Of a DNA stretch of 64,000 bases, positions 62,412 through 64,000 are shown in pieces. Position 1 is the first letter of the stretch, and the number at the start of each line of letters is the position of its first letter. The position numbers and the translations under genes are program-made. The notes beneath the pieces are model-generated. The model saw nothing but the letters and a program-made list of their open reading frames with translations. It made no database searches and was not told the origin of the DNA. Origin of the DNA: Gordonia effusa NBRC 100432 (GTDB lineage: Bacteria > Actinomycetota > Actinomycetes > Mycobacteriales > Mycobacteriaceae); contig NZ_BAEH01000017.1 of NCBI RefSeq assembly GCF_000241305.1, positions 28,575-92,574 of the forward strand, given 5' to 3'.

Positions 62412-63121
62412 TGGGACACAACACAATCACCGCGGCACTCTTCGACGCCGTGACCGATTACTCCCAGCCGATGCTGACCTTCTATCACGACGGCACCGGC
62501 GAACGCACCGAACTGTCGGCGGCGACGTTGGGCAATTGGGCGGCGAAGACAGCCAACTATCTCCGGGACGAGGTCGGAATCGGCCCGGGCGACGATGTCG
62601 TGATCGACCTACCCGAACATTGGCAGACCGCGGCGATCCTGCTGGGCGCGTGGTGGGCCGGTGCGCATGTCCACACCGCCTCGGTCGAGAGCGCGCACAT
62701 CTACGCGGCGTTCACCACGGTCGACGACGTCGACCGCTTTGACGCCGACGAAATTGTCGTCGCATCACTCGACCCATTCGCGCTCGCCATCAAGGATCTA
62801 CCGATCGGGGTTGCCGATTTCGGTAGCGCGGTTCGGGTACACGGCGACCAGTACTCCCCCAGCGGATTTTCCGCCGGGGCGGCACTCGACGGCCAATCGG
62901 TGGCCCAAGTACTCGATACCGCCGCCACAAATGCCGCCGACAGTGGCATCACGGCCGATTCACGCGTACTAACGACCCGCCCGTGGAACGATGCCGACGA
63001 CATCGTCGAGCATCTGGTGGCACCACTGGCCGTCGGAGCCTCTTTGGTGGTCATCGCCGACGCGGACCCGGCCAAAGTCGACGCCAAGGTGACTGCCGAA
63101 CGCGCCTCGATTCGCCGTTAG
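62411..63121 (+). CDS. TIGR03089 family protein (Rv3268-like)
   Basis: A 236-residue protein of the TIGR03089 family found in mycolate-producing actinobacteria. It resembles the N-terminal part of acyl-CoA/AMP ligases: MLTFYHDGTGERTELSAATL, NYLRDEVGIGPGDDVVIDLP, HWQTAAILLGAWWAGAHV. It lacks the phosphate loop and C-terminal domain, so an adenylating activity is unlikely. ATG at 62411 shares its A with the LCP stop (TGATG), indicating coupling; ATG at 62399 is an alternative. Confidence 0.85.
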   Translation: MGHNTITAALFDAVTDYSQPMLTFYHDGTGERTELSAATLGNWAAKTANYLRDEVGIGPGDDVVIDLPEHWQTAAILLGAWWAGAHVHTASVESAHIYAAFTTVDDVDRFDADEIVVASLDPFALAIKDLPIGVADFGSAVRVHGDQYSPSGFSAGAALDGQSVAQVLDTAATNAADSGITADSRVLTTRPWNDADDIVEHLVAPLAVGASLVVIADADPAKVDAKVTAERASIRR

Positions 63122-63295
63122 GCCCGGCCCGCGCGTCCTATTTTCGGACTACACGGGAAAATTCGATCCTGTGAATTCCGGCCCGCGTGTCACGGCGTGT
63201 CGTCGGCGTGTCGCCCGGCATGTCGGACACGAGATGGTCTCTATGCTGTGTCGTCAGCTTTACATGACCTAGTTAGCCGACCTATTTTGTGACGC

Positions 63296-63967
63296 ATGGG
63301 CATCAAAGTGAAAGTTGCTGGGTTTCTTGCTGCCAGCGTTGTCGCGGTGACTACCGCATTAGGTGCGGCCCCCGCCGCGCAAGCGTCGCCAACTACGGTC
63401 GTCAACGGCATCCTCTCGACTGTCGGCGGATGCCAAACCGCCAACGACGATCTCATCAAGTTCTGTACGAACCTCGAACGGCTCACCCCCGAAGTCCCCA
63501 TGATGCTCAAACTCAATCCTGTTGGCACCCGGATCGTGGTACTCGGCGCGGGGCTCAATCGCGATGGCTCGATGAAGCCGGTCCTCGTTACCCGACTCAA
63601 AGCCGCTTTGTCCCTTGCCCGCGCGTTTCCGACCGCGGGCATCATCACCACCGGCGGCTTGCCCAAGGGCGGGCACACCGAAGCTCAGGCGATGCGCAAG
63701 TGGCTACTGGCCCACGGCGTCTGGTCCTGGCGCGTGGCCACCGAAAACCGCAGCCGTACCACCGTCGAGAACGCCCGCTACACCGCGCGCATGTTGGCAG
63801 CGGGGCGGGCAAGCGGTGCCGTGGTGGTCAGCAGCCCGACTCACGTCAAGCGCGCGATGATCAACTTCCGGCAGGCGGTACGCGGCTCGATCCCTGTCGC
63901 CGGTGTGATCTCGGGCTACACCAACGGTGCGCCGGCCGACGGCGGCTCCAGCTCCGGATCAAGCTAG
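63296..63967 (+). CDS. Secreted YdcF/DUF218-like protein
   Basis: A 223-residue exported protein: signal peptide VKVAGFLAASVVAVTTALGA with cleavage after AQA, then the DUF218 core with RIVVLGAGLNRDGSMKPVLV, GIITTGGLPKGGHTEAQAM, TENRSRTTVENARYTARML and VVVSSPTHVKRAMINFR. DUF218 proteins are linked to envelope or SAM binding; the real role is unknown. It ends in a short Gly/Ser tail. TATTTT lies 7 nt before the ATG, with TTACAT 17 nt further up, giving a leaderless promoter. Confidence 0.87.
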   Translation: MGIKVKVAGFLAASVVAVTTALGAAPAAQASPTTVVNGILSTVGGCQTANDDLIKFCTNLERLTPEVPMMLKLNPVGTRIVVLGAGLNRDGSMKPVLVTRLKAALSLARAFPTAGIITTGGLPKGGHTEAQAMRKWLLAHGVWSWRVATENRSRTTVENARYTARMLAAGRASGAVVVSSPTHVKRAMINFRQAVRGSIPVAGVISGYTNGAPADGGSSSGSS

Positions 63968-64000
63968 CGACAATAGCGGCGAATGGCCCCGACATCGAAA

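Overview
This window is a chromosomal segment of a mycolic-acid actinobacterium (order Mycobacteriales; something near Gordonia, Williamsia or Rhodococcus rather than Mycobacterium itself; the genus is inferred, not proven). The evidence is a set of gene neighbourhoods known from Mycobacterium tuberculosis, each recognisable here: rho-thrB-thrC-hom-lysA-argS (Rv1297-Rv1292), the SbcCD-like pair (Rv1278/Rv1277), kgd (Rv1248c), lpqZ/corA, the trehalose importer lpqY-sugABC (Rv1235-1238), mgtE-like/DUF1003/transglycosylase/mrp (Rv1232c-Rv1229c), tatB-htrA-rseA-sigE-Rv1220c, and the arabinogalactan linker block manB/rmlA2-wbbL-rmlD-LCP-TIGR03089 (Rv3264c-Rv3268).

Layout. 1-1.9 kb: the end of a flavoprotein reductase (CysJ-like) and a HemS-like heme protein, then a 0.4 kb repeat array. 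2.3-10.9 kb: Rho and an overlapping Thr/Lys biosynthesis and arginyl-tRNA synthetase operon. 11-13.1 kb: small envelope proteins (DUF3105, DUF305, DUF1304). 13.4-15.5 kb: an A+T-richer island against the 3' end of a tRNA-Arg gene. It holds a class III nucleotide cyclase, an E2 (ubiquitin-conjugating-like) protein and a small multi-spanning membrane protein, which I read as a Pycsar-type anti-phage operon with an unexpected E2 component. 15.9-29.2 kb: SbcCD-like nuclease genes, a PadR-controlled MFS pump, a glutathionyl-hydroquinone-reductase-like gene with a fused two-in-one ABC exporter, and an ArsR operon. 29.6-41.7 kb: kgd, two TetR-controlled divergons (secreted propeller; Baeyer-Villiger monooxygenase plus SDR), an LppP/LprE-type lipoprotein, LpqZ-like, CorA and a gamma-glutamylcyclotransferase. 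41.7-42.8 kb: an Abi-like HEPN gene broken by a dinucleotide slippage. 43.5-48.1 kb: trehalose importer. 48.3-57.2 kb: MgtE-like domains, Mrp, and the SigE envelope-stress module. 57.3-63.1 kb: cell-wall linker biosynthesis. The window ends with a secreted YdcF-like protein.

The core genes fit together as envelope physiology of a mycolate organism: trehalose recycling, rhamnosyl linker synthesis, LCP ligase, and SigE/RseA/HtrA stress response, alongside central nitrogen/carbon metabolism. Accessory pieces are the Pycsar-like island, the Abi-like remnant and the three regulator-controlled detoxification/efflux loci.

Regulatory texture. Many starts lie 6-8 nt downstream of a TANNNT -10 box with no ribosome-binding site, which is the leaderless arrangement common in this order. 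Several regulators have perfect or near-perfect palindromes over their own promoters. Two families of dispersed palindromic repeats sit between genes; one shows compensatory base changes between its four copies.
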